Assembly (NCBI GenBank): GCA_964605575.1
Contig: CAZSDG010000001.1
Coordinates: 1-57,085, forward strand
Direction of reading: 5' to 3'
Length of the DNA stretch: 57,085 bases
From: JAAZHN01 sp964605575
GTDB lineage: Bacteria; Bacillota_I; Bacilli_A; RF39; UBA660
The notes beneath the pieces were generated by a model, which was not told where the DNA came from, did no database searches, and saw only the letters and a program-made list of their open reading frames with translations. A program made the translations under genes and the position numbers. This document shows, piece by piece, positions 8,195 through 15,193 of the stretch; the first letter of the stretch is position 1; every line of letters begins with the position of its first letter.

Positions 8195-9376
8195 ATGAAA
8201 TATGAATTATTATCACCAGCAGGTAATTTAGAAAAATTGAAATTTGCTATTGATTATGGTGCGGATGCTGTTTATATTGGGGGCAAAAATTACAGTTTAA
8301 GAGCTAATGCAAATAATTTTAGTTTAGAAGAAATAAAAGAAGCAGTAACTTATGCTCATAATTATAATAAGAAAGTTTATGTTACTGTTAATATTGTATT
8401 TCACGATAATGACCTTGAAGGTTTAAAAGAATACCTTATTTATTTAAATGAAATAAATGTTGATGGGATAATATTTAGTGATCACGCAGTTGCTAAAATA
8501 GTTAATGAGCTTAAATTGGGTATTAATCTAATTTTATCAACTCAAACTAGTACATTAAATAAATATGCAGCTCTTTATTGGCAACAAATTGGTGTAAAAA
8601 GAATTGTTTTAGCCAGAGAAGCATTAAAAGAAGACGTTCAAAGTATTATTGATACTGGTTTAGAAACGGAAGTATTTATTCATGGGGCAATGTGTACTTC
8701 ATTTTCTGGTAAATGTGTTATGTCAAATTATGTAACTAATCGTGACTCAAATCGTGGTGGTTGCGCACAAATATGTCGTTTTATTTTTGATAATGAGGAC
8801 AATAATCCAAAATTTTCAATGATGTCAAAAGATTTAAATATGTTAACAAATATTGAAAAATTAATTAGCATGGGAGTAACATCATTTAAAATTGAAGGAA
8901 GAATGCGCTCAATATACTATATTACGACAGTTATTCATACATACAGACAGGTTATTGACCGAACAATAAATAAAACGATTACTCCAGCGTTTTTAGAATA
9001 TGCGAATAATATATTAAATAGAGTAGCCAATAGAGAATCATCACCACAATTTTTCAATGAGATACCTGGAGTTGAAGGACAATACTTTCAAGACCGTAAT
9101 GAAGTCTCTAATCAAGATTTTTTAGGCTTAGTTTTGGATTATAAAGATGGATATGTTTCTATTGAACAAAGAAATTACTTTAAACCTGGTGATGAAGTTG
9201 AATTTTTTGGACCAAAAACAAAAGAAACCCCACTAATTATTGAAAAAATTTATGATGAAAATTTAAATATTATTGAAGTAGCCAATCAACCAGGGAAAGT
9301 AATCAAGTTCAAATCACCAAAGCCTTTATTTAAGGGAGATATTATGCGCCTTAAAGTATTTGACAAAGTTAATTAA
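8195..9376 (+). CDS. trhP2: U32 family peptidase-like tRNA hydroxylation protein (TrhP2/YrrO-like)
   Basis: The protein opens with YELLSPAGNLEKLKFAIDYG and YIGGKNYSLRANANNF, the U32 barrel start. It carries the family signature HGAMCTSFSGKCVMSNY, then NRGGCAQICR, whose cysteines are thought to hold an iron-sulfur cluster. A C-terminal beta domain follows (YFKPGDEVEFFGP). YrrO (TrhP2) in Bacillus is needed for prephenate-dependent 5-hydroxyuridine formation at tRNA position 34. Although named a peptidase family, proteolysis is not expected. The ATG at 8195 is behind GGTGGTGAG; a TTG at 8174 is rejected. At 393 residues it has the usual length. Confidence 0.87.
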   Translation: MKYELLSPAGNLEKLKFAIDYGADAVYIGGKNYSLRANANNFSLEEIKEAVTYAHNYNKKVYVTVNIVFHDNDLEGLKEYLIYLNEINVDGIIFSDHAVAKIVNELKLGINLILSTQTSTLNKYAALYWQQIGVKRIVLAREALKEDVQSIIDTGLETEVFIHGAMCTSFSGKCVMSNYVTNRDSNRGGCAQICRFIFDNEDNNPKFSMMSKDLNMLTNIEKLISMGVTSFKIEGRMRSIYYITTVIHTYRQVIDRTINKTITPAFLEYANNILNRVANRESSPQFFNEIPGVEGQYFQDRNEVSNQDFLGLVLDYKDGYVSIEQRNYFKPGDEVEFFGPKTKETPLIIEKIYDENLNIIEVANQPGKVIKFKSPKPLFKGDIMRLKVFDKVN

Positions 9377-9429
9377 ATATAGTATGCTTAATCACGTTGT
9401 AATTTAAAAATTAAAAGAGGTGGATTAAA

Positions 9430-9900
9430 ATGACAAATAAAAAAGAATTCTTAATGACAACGGAGGGTTATCTAAAAATTGAAACTGAGTTAAATGATTT
9501 AAAATTAAATAAAAGACCAGAAGTTATTCGCGCGGTAAAAGAAGCAAGATCAGCTGGCGATTTATCAGAAAATGCTGATTATGATGCTGCAAGAGCTGAT
9601 CAAGCTCAATTAGAAATGAAAATTAAAGAATTAGAGTTTATGTTAGAAAATGCTAAAATCATTGAAAATGGTCAAAGTGATATTGTTAATATTGGTAGTA
9701 CCGTAACAATATCTTATGTAGAAGAAGATGATGAAGAAGAATATAAAATTGTTGGTTCTTTAGAAGCAGATCCTTTTAATAATAAAATTTCTAATGAGTC
9801 ACCAATTGGAGTTGCGATAATGGGAAAAAAAGTCGGGGATGTTATCTCGGTTGAAAGTCCTACTGGAGCTTACGAAATAAAAATAACAAAAATTGCTTAA
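9430..9900 (+). CDS. greA: Transcription elongation factor GreA
   Basis: GreA enters the RNA polymerase secondary channel and stimulates cleavage of backtracked transcripts. The N-terminal coiled coil is clear (EGYLKIETELNDLKLNKRPE, then AGDLSENADYDAARADQ, with the acidic tip residues Asp and Glu). The FKBP-like C-terminal domain ends with SPIGVAIMGKKVGDVISVES. At 156 residues it is full length. A ribosome binding site AGAGGTGG precedes the ATG, and a terminator follows immediately. greA downstream of the yrrN/yrrO genes matches the Bacillus order. Confidence 0.97.
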   Translation: MTNKKEFLMTTEGYLKIETELNDLKLNKRPEVIRAVKEARSAGDLSENADYDAARADQAQLEMKIKELEFMLENAKIIENGQSDIVNIGSTVTISYVEEDDEEEYKIVGSLEADPFNNKISNESPIGVAIMGKKVGDVISVESPTGAYEIKITKIA

Positions 9901-9925
9901 AAAGAGATTAAACTCTTTTTTTTTT
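9899..9925 (+). terminator. Rho-independent terminator after greA
   Basis: A hairpin with AAAGAG and CTCTTT arms is followed by a long T run, right after the greA stop. A TATAAT at 9939-9944 downstream is the likely -10 for the giant pilin-like gene. Confidence 0.85.
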
Positions 9926-9975
9926 GCAAAAAATACTGTATAATGTAAGTTAGAGTAGGAGTAAGGTATTATATT

Positions 9976-12900
9976 ATGAAAAAGAACGGTTTTACTTTAA
10001 TAGAAATATTGATTGTAATAATCATTATTGGAATAATTGCGACTATTGCAATTACTTCTTCAATGGGTTCAACAAAAAGAATGAATCAAAAATTATATGA
10101 GGAGAAAATCGATTATGTTTTAACAGCAGCCAAGCAATTTGGTCAATCTTCAACAGAATTGTTTACTGGTGAGTGTAGACATTTAGAAGAACCAGTTTCT
10201 GATGCTAAATGTTTTAATATTACCGTAAAGAATTTGTTAGATAACAATTATATCAAAGCTGATGATGTAATTGATCCAAGAGATGTAAGTGCTAATATAA
10301 ATAACACTAAGATTGAGGTTCAATATTATTATGACCGAGTATATGCAGTTGTTTATGAAGATGATGGTGGTACAAGCGGTCATATTTTGATTAATAGTGG
10401 AGCAGTAGAAACTAATACTAGAAAGGTAACACTAACTATCGCGGCAACTATGACTGATTTAACTAATGCACAAATGTGTGTAAGTAATGGTAATTCATGC
10501 ACAGCATGGCGCGCTTATAATACATTAATTGATTGGGAATTATCAAATGAAGCGGGCGAAAAAACAGTTTCTGTTTGGTTTAAAGACCGTCATGGCAATG
10601 TCTCAAATCCTGCTAAAGATTCAATTTTATATAAACCTACCTCAGCAAATGGAACTTTTGTAATTAATAATGGGGATACATATACTGGCAAAAGGAATGT
10701 AACTTTATCAATTACAATGAATACAGCTCAAACAGGGGTAACAAGTATGTGTATTAGTAATAGTAATACATGCACAACATGGCAAGCATTTCAAAGTACA
10801 ATTAATAACTGGATGCTAACAGTTGATGATGGCTTAAAAACAGTAAAAGTCTGGTTTAGAGATGAAGAAGGAAATCAGTTTGTTGATTTAATGGATACTA
10901 TTATCTATGAAACAGTACCGCCAACGGGAAGTATTGTTATTAATCAAGGACAGTATTCTAAAACTAGAAACGTTGATTTAACGTTGAATGCACAGGATGA
11001 AGGCTCTGGTGTTGGTTGGATGTGTATTAGTAATACAACAACTTGTCCAGCAGGTAACTATGAAGCTTATTCTCCTACAAAAAGCGGATATTTGTTAGAT
11101 GATTTAGATGGAAGTCAAACGGTATCTGTTTGGTATAAGGATAATGTTGGAAACGAGTCAATTAGATACTCAGCAAATGTTATTTTAGATAGATCTAAGC
11201 CAGCAGATGGAACAATAATTATTAATAATGGAGATATTTATACAAAAACAAAAAATGTAACAGTAGCATTTACAAGTAGTGATCAAACCTCTCAACTTGC
11301 AGATATGTGTGTCAGTCAAACTAAAGATTGTCTAGCATGGCGTAAATTTGAGAATACTATCTCTTTACCACTATTAGATGGTGAGGGAGTAAAAACAGTT
11401 TATGTAAAATTTAGAGATAAAGCAGGCAATGAATCAAATCAGATATCTGATACAATTATTCTTGATACAGTAAATCCAATTTGTACTTCTGGTGGAGGAA
11501 ATACCGCATGGACTAATGGAAGTAGAACAATAACAGGAACATGTAGCGATACTGGAGGTAGTGGCTGTGTACAAAATGTTAGTGTAACTATGAGTGTTAA
11601 TACAAACACAACAACAGCTAGTCCGGGAAGTGTTTGTGATAAAGCAGGAAACTGTGTAACGTGTCCAGCAAATCAAACAGTAAGAATCGATAAAACTCCA
11701 CCAACGTGTGTATCAANNNNNNNNNNNNNNNNNNNNNNNNNNNNNNNNNNNNNNNNNNNNNNNNNNNNNNNNNNNNNNNNNNNNNNNNNNNNNNNNNNNN
11801 NNNNNNNNNNNNNNNNAGTATCATGTCCAGCAAATCAAACAGTAAGAATCGATAAAACTCCACCAACGTGTGTATCAAGTGGCGGAAATGCAACATGGAC
11901 AAATGGAAATAGAACAATAACAGGAACATGTAGTGATTCTGGAGGTAGTGGTTGTGTAGGTAATTCAAGCAATGTTTATAGTACAAATACAAATACAACA
12001 ACAGCATCTGGCGGAACAGTCAAGGATAATGCCGGAAATTCAGTATCATGTCCAGCAAATCAAACAGTAAGAATCGATAAAACTCCACCAACGTGTACAG
12101 CAACTAAGTCAAATGTTGGTACAACAGCTGGAGTAACAGTAACAGTGACCGCTTCAGATCCAGAATCAGGCATCGTAAGTGGTACAGGAACATTTACAGG
12201 AATTAAATCCAACCAAAGTTATACTGTTAAAAATGGCTCAGGGCTTACGGCTACTTGTTCAGTAACTGTTACTGCGCAAACTCAGTATCGTTCGTCAACT
12301 TGTTCAACATATAGTAGCTGCGCTAATGCCGCTTGTGGTTGCGCTACATACAACACTTGTGCAGTAGCGGCCTGTGGTAATAAAACATGTCAACATGCAA
12401 ATTGTGGTTATGATCCTTGCTTAACAGGTGTTGATACCTGTAAAGGTGGTTATAATTCCTGCGTACATTCATCTTGTGGTTGTAAAACATATAATAGTTG
12501 TGCTCATTCATCATGTGGTGTAGCTTCATATAAAAGTTGCGCAACAGCAGCTTGTGGTAATAAGACTTGTCGACATGCAAACTGTGGTGTAGAATCTTAT
12601 AAAACATGTCAGCATGCAAATTGTGGCTGGGATTCATGTTTAACAACGCAGGAAGTAAGCAATACAACATGTTCATGGTCTGGAAAAGATACATATCCAT
12701 ATAGTTGTTCTGGTACCTATACTAGCGGATCTAACAAATGTGATGATTTATCCGCACCAACTTACAACGGTCAAACAGGAACAGTTTGTTCGGGTCAAGT
12801 ATATTGTAAACAATCAAATGGTAACTATTGTTGGGCATCTAATTCAGCTTGTAAATGTGCAAATTCAAATAGAAACGTAAGAAAAACAGTTTGTACAGCT

Positions 12901-13353
12901 TCTTGTACAACTTCAACTACAACAGTTTGTGTTGGTGGTAATAAAACTTGTACGAACTCAGCTTGTGGTGTGGCTTTATATAAAAGTTGTGCAAATGCCG
13001 CTTGCGGGTATAATTCGTGTGCAAATTCAGAATGTGGTGTAGCCTCATATAACTCTTGTCCTAATTCTAGTTGTTCATGTGCTGCCTATAATTCATGCCA
13101 AAATTCATCGTGTAGCTGGAATTCATGTTTAACTGGGTCATACACATGTGTAGGCGGTAATAAAACATGTGCAAATGCAGCCTGTGGATACAACTCATGT
13201 GCAAATTCAGCATGTGGTTGTAAGACAAATAAATCATGTCGTGTTGAGGCGTGTGGTTGTGAAACATGGGGTTCTTGGTCAGGATGGTCAACAACGGCAT
13301 GTTCTGCATCAGGTAATTCTAAAAAATGTGAATCAAGAACAGTTTACAATTAG
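9976..13353 (+). CDS. Giant prepilin-like protein with Ig-like repeats and a Cys-rich tail (contains a scaffold gap)
   Basis: The N-terminus is a textbook type IV prepilin signal (KKNGFTLIEILIVIIIIGII, with G before the cleavage site, F+1 and E+5). About 130 pilin-like residues follow. Next are four repeats of ~95 residues, each with MCxSNxxTCxxW and KTVxVWxKDxxGN motifs and joined by INNGDIYT-type strands. Then come tandem 75-residue repeats (CPANQTVRIDKTPPTC, NGNRTITGTCSDSGGSG). The last ~350 residues hold about 56 Cys in many C-x4-C-G units, ending with a WGSWSGWSTTAC segment that resembles a thrombospondin type 1 motif. It is over 1100 residues where ordinary pilins have 120-200. A 100-N gap falls in the 75-residue repeats, so the true length is unknown. 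The role is inferred: a large, disulfide-rich pilus-tip or surface adhesin. Confidence 0.85.
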   Translation: MKKNGFTLIEILIVIIIIGIIATIAITSSMGSTKRMNQKLYEEKIDYVLTAAKQFGQSSTELFTGECRHLEEPVSDAKCFNITVKNLLDNNYIKADDVIDPRDVSANINNTKIEVQYYYDRVYAVVYEDDGGTSGHILINSGAVETNTRKVTLTIAATMTDLTNAQMCVSNGNSCTAWRAYNTLIDWELSNEAGEKTVSVWFKDRHGNVSNPAKDSILYKPTSANGTFVINNGDTYTGKRNVTLSITMNTAQTGVTSMCISNSNTCTTWQAFQSTINNWMLTVDDGLKTVKVWFRDEEGNQFVDLMDTIIYETVPPTGSIVINQGQYSKTRNVDLTLNAQDEGSGVGWMCISNTTTCPAGNYEAYSPTKSGYLLDDLDGSQTVSVWYKDNVGNESIRYSANVILDRSKPADGTIIINNGDIYTKTKNVTVAFTSSDQTSQLADMCVSQTKDCLAWRKFENTISLPLLDGEGVKTVYVKFRDKAGNESNQISDTIILDTVNPICTSGGGNTAWTNGSRTITGTCSDTGGSGCVQNVSVTMSVNTNTTTASPGSVCDKAGNCVTCPANQTVRIDKTPPTCVSXXXXXXXXXXXXXXXXXXXXXXXXXXXXXXXXXXVSCPANQTVRIDKTPPTCVSSGGNATWTNGNRTITGTCSDSGGSGCVGNSSNVYSTNTNTTTASGGTVKDNAGNSVSCPANQTVRIDKTPPTCTATKSNVGTTAGVTVTVTASDPESGIVSGTGTFTGIKSNQSYTVKNGSGLTATCSVTVTAQTQYRSSTCSTYSSCANAACGCATYNTCAVAACGNKTCQHANCGYDPCLTGVDTCKGGYNSCVHSSCGCKTYNSCAHSSCGVASYKSCATAACGNKTCRHANCGVESYKTCQHANCGWDSCLTTQEVSNTTCSWSGKDTYPYSCSGTYTSGSNKCDDLSAPTYNGQTGTVCSGQVYCKQSNGNYCWASNSACKCANSNRNVRKTVCTASCTTSTTTVCVGGNKTCTNSACGVALYKSCANAACGYNSCANSECGVASYNSCPNSSCSCAAYNSCQNSSCSWNSCLTGSYTCVGGNKTCANAACGYNSCANSACGCKTNKSCRVEACGCETWGSWSGWSTTACSASGNSKKCESRTVYN
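11488..12100 (+). repeat. Tandem 225-bp coding repeats (75 aa) around the gap
   Basis: A block of about 50 bp encoding CPANQTVRIDKTPPTC recurs at 11662, 11824 and 12049. The last two copies are exactly 225 bp apart and nearly identical in DNA. The rest of each unit encodes NGNRTITGTCSDSGGSG-type sequence and a Thr-rich linker. The repeats are coding and in frame. Confidence 0.9.
11717..11816. other. Scaffold gap (100 N) inside tandem repeats
   Basis: There are exactly 100 N, a conventional placeholder for unknown length. From the 225-bp period, the real missing sequence should be 163 bp, or 163 plus a multiple of 225. Any of these keeps the reading frame that is seen on both sides. Confidence 0.9.
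12286..13260 (+). repeat. Degenerate Cys repeats (C-x4-C-G units)
   Basis: This stretch encodes many short units of the form [YKN]-x-[ST]-C-x4-C-G, for example SCANAACG, TCQHANCG and SCAHSSCG. DNA identity between units is moderate, with repeated words such as GCATGCAAATTGTGG-like blocks. The antisense frames are open only because of this repetitive composition. Confidence 0.85.
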
Positions 13354-13364
13354 GAGGGATAATT

Positions 13365-13769
13365 ATGAAGAAAAATAAAGTCATTGTTTTCACGTCAATA
13401 ATAGTATTAATTTGTATAATTATTTCATACTTCATATTTTTTAATAAAAACACTGAAATTAAATCTAATGATAATTCATCATCATCATCATCTTCATCAA
13501 GTAGTTCATCGTCAGCTATAACAAAGAAAGAAGAATTAGAAAAATTTATTATTGGAATTATGAAAGAAAAATATGATACAGTTGAATTTAGCGAACAACA
13601 AGAAATATATTTAAGTTTTAAAGACATGAGTGAAGTATATGATATTGACATTTCAAAGTATTTAACAGAAGAATATGGCTGTACAGAAAGAAATACAATG
13701 GGTAAAATAATTGTAAAAGATAACGTTAAAACATATTCAACAATATTAAATTGTTCAAACCTAGAATAA
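13365..13769 (+). CDS. Small membrane-anchored protein with a poly-Ser linker
   Basis: I do not recognise a family. The 134-residue protein has a basic start, one membrane segment (about residues 7-27), a run of 13 Ser (about residues 38-50, mostly TCA codons) and an external domain with two Cys (YGCTERN and ILNCSN) that could pair. It lies 11 bases after the giant pilin-like gene behind TAGGAGGG, so the two are cotranscribed and probably work together at the cell surface. The Ser run is prone to slippage and may vary between strains. Confidence 0.75.
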   Translation: MKKNKVIVFTSIIVLICIIISYFIFFNKNTEIKSNDNSSSSSSSSSSSSSAITKKEELEKFIIGIMKEKYDTVEFSEQQEIYLSFKDMSEVYDIDISKYLTEEYGCTERNTMGKIIVKDNVKTYSTILNCSNLE

Positions 13770-13771
13770 AT

Positions 13772-13797
13772 AAAGATTGTCTTAAGACAATCTTTTA
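13772..13797 (+). terminator. Terminator hairpin after the pilin/poly-Ser unit
   Basis: A 24-base perfect palindrome with AAAGATTGTC and GACAATCTTT arms, followed by a short T run, ends the two-gene unit. Confidence 0.75.
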
Positions 13798-13799
13798 AC

Positions 13800-13828
13800 T
13801 TGTAATAATTCTAATATTATCTTATAAT
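13800..13828 (+). promoter_or_regulatory. Promoter for tig
   Basis: TTGTAA (13800-13805) and TATAAT (13823-13828) are 17 bases apart. The start codon at 13855 follows an AAAGGAGG ribosome binding site. Confidence 0.75.
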
Positions 13829-13854
13829 TAAACAGGAAACAAAGGAGGATATTT

Positions 13855-15096
13855 ATGAAAAATGAACATAAAATAGAAATAATATTAAAAGGAAAAGAAT
13901 GGTCTAGTATTTTAGACAGCGTTTTTGAAATTACGAGAAAAGAAGTAAAGGTCGATGGATTTAGAAAGGGCCAAGTTCCAAAAGAAATGTACATTAAGAA
14001 GTTTGGAATTGAATCACTTTATATGGATGCGGTAGATGCTGCAATACCTGTTGCTTATAACAAAATGTTAAAAGAACAAAAATTAATCCCGGTCGTTCAA
14101 CCAAAAGTTGATATTAAAGATATTAATGAAGAAAGCATTACTTTAGAATTTATAGTAATTACTAAACCAGAAGTTAAATTAGGAGCATATAAGAATCTTA
14201 AAATTAAAAAAGAAGAAGCTAAAGTAACAGAAAAAGAAGTAAAAGAAGAAATAGAAGAAGTAAGAAAGAAAATGGCTGATACAGTTATTAAAGAAAATGG
14301 AGCTGTAGTCAAAGGAAATACAGTTACTCTTGATTTTAAAGGTTTTGTTGATGGTCAGGAACTAGAAGGCGGAAGTGGTGAAAACTTTCCACTAGAAATT
14401 GGTAGTAATACATTTATCCCAGGATTTGAAGATGGAGTAGTTGGGATGAAGGTAGGCGAAGAAAAAGAGTTAAATCTTAAATTCCCAGAAGATTATGTCG
14501 AAAACTTGAAAAATAAAGAAGTGTTGTTTAAAGTAACTGTTAAAGAAATCAAAGAAAAAGTTCTTCCCGAAATTAATAAAGAATTATTCTTAGATTTGGG
14601 TTATGAAGATGTTAAAACTGAAAAAGAATTTGCAGCTAGAATTGAAAAAGATTTACTTGAACAAAAACAACAAAAATTAGATGATGATTATTTAGAAAAA
14701 GTTTTAGAAAAAGCTATTGAAAATTTGACTGTTGAAGTAAATGAAGAAATAGTAGAAGATGAAGTTAATAGAATGCTAAGTCAATTTGCCGAACAATTAC
14801 AATACCAAGGAATGAGTTTAGATCAATATTATGAATTTAGTCAAGAGACTGAACTAGATCTAAGAGCAAAAATGTCAGAAGAAGCTTTAAAAAGAATAAA
14901 AAGTAGATATTTACTTGAAGCAGTAGCCGAAAAAGAAAAAATTGAAGTTACTGATGCTGAAGCAGATGAAGAGGCAGAAAAACTAGCGACATTATATCAA
15001 ATGCCAAAAGAAGAATTATTAAAAATGTTTGGTGGTTTGGAAACTATGAAATTTGATACAAAAATGCGTAGGGCTTTGGACCTACTTAGAAAGTAA
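13855..15096 (+). CDS. tig: Trigger factor (ribosome-associated chaperone and prolyl isomerase)
   Basis: The N-terminal ribosome-binding domain has the signature VDGFRKGQVPKEMYIKKFG (GFRKGxxP binds L23 at the exit tunnel). A PPIase FKBP domain spans about residues 150-235 (VTLDFKGFVDGQELEGG and IPGFEDGVVGMKVGEEK). A helical C-terminal chaperone domain follows. At 413 residues it is slightly short for the family but intact. It has its own promoter and terminator. As in many Firmicutes, an ATP-dependent protease gene (here lon) follows it. Confidence 0.97.
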   Translation: MKNEHKIEIILKGKEWSSILDSVFEITRKEVKVDGFRKGQVPKEMYIKKFGIESLYMDAVDAAIPVAYNKMLKEQKLIPVVQPKVDIKDINEESITLEFIVITKPEVKLGAYKNLKIKKEEAKVTEKEVKEEIEEVRKKMADTVIKENGAVVKGNTVTLDFKGFVDGQELEGGSGENFPLEIGSNTFIPGFEDGVVGMKVGEEKELNLKFPEDYVENLKNKEVLFKVTVKEIKEKVLPEINKELFLDLGYEDVKTEKEFAARIEKDLLEQKQQKLDDDYLEKVLEKAIENLTVEVNEEIVEDEVNRMLSQFAEQLQYQGMSLDQYYEFSQETELDLRAKMSEEALKRIKSRYLLEAVAEKEKIEVTDAEADEEAEKLATLYQMPKEELLKMFGGLETMKFDTKMRRALDLLRK

Positions 15097-15116
15097 TAGA
15101 AATATTACTTTTTTTA
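15091..15116 (+). terminator. Terminator after tig
   Basis: AAGTAATA and TATTACTT arms around a GAAA loop are followed by a T run. The hairpin includes the end of the tig coding region. Confidence 0.85.
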
Positions 15117-15138
15117 TTGCAATATTTCATTTTTAAAC

Positions 15139-15167
15139 TTGCTAAAATTAGAGAAATTGCTTATAAT
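15139..15167 (+). promoter_or_regulatory. Promoter for lon
   Basis: TTGCTA (15139-15144) and TATAAT (15162-15167) are separated by 17 bases. I see no CIRCE or CtsR-type heptad operator between it and the start codon. Confidence 0.7.
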
Positions 15168-15193
15168 AAAAGACATTATTTTGGAGGTGTGAA

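Noticed and set aside
11488..12100. CRISPR-like regular repeats
   Set aside because: The 225-bp period is in frame, codes for a conserved 75-residue unit and has no short unique spacers or cas genes.
12344..13309. Open frames on the minus strand across the Cys-rich region (also 11434-12007)
   Set aside because: They are shadows produced by the repetitive codon pattern of the plus-strand gene; they have Met/His/Tyr-rich nonsense composition and no ribosome binding sites.
13319..13651. Minus-strand frame over the poly-Ser gene
   Set aside because: It is an antisense shadow of the TCA repeat (poly-Asp/Glu on the other strand) with no start signals.
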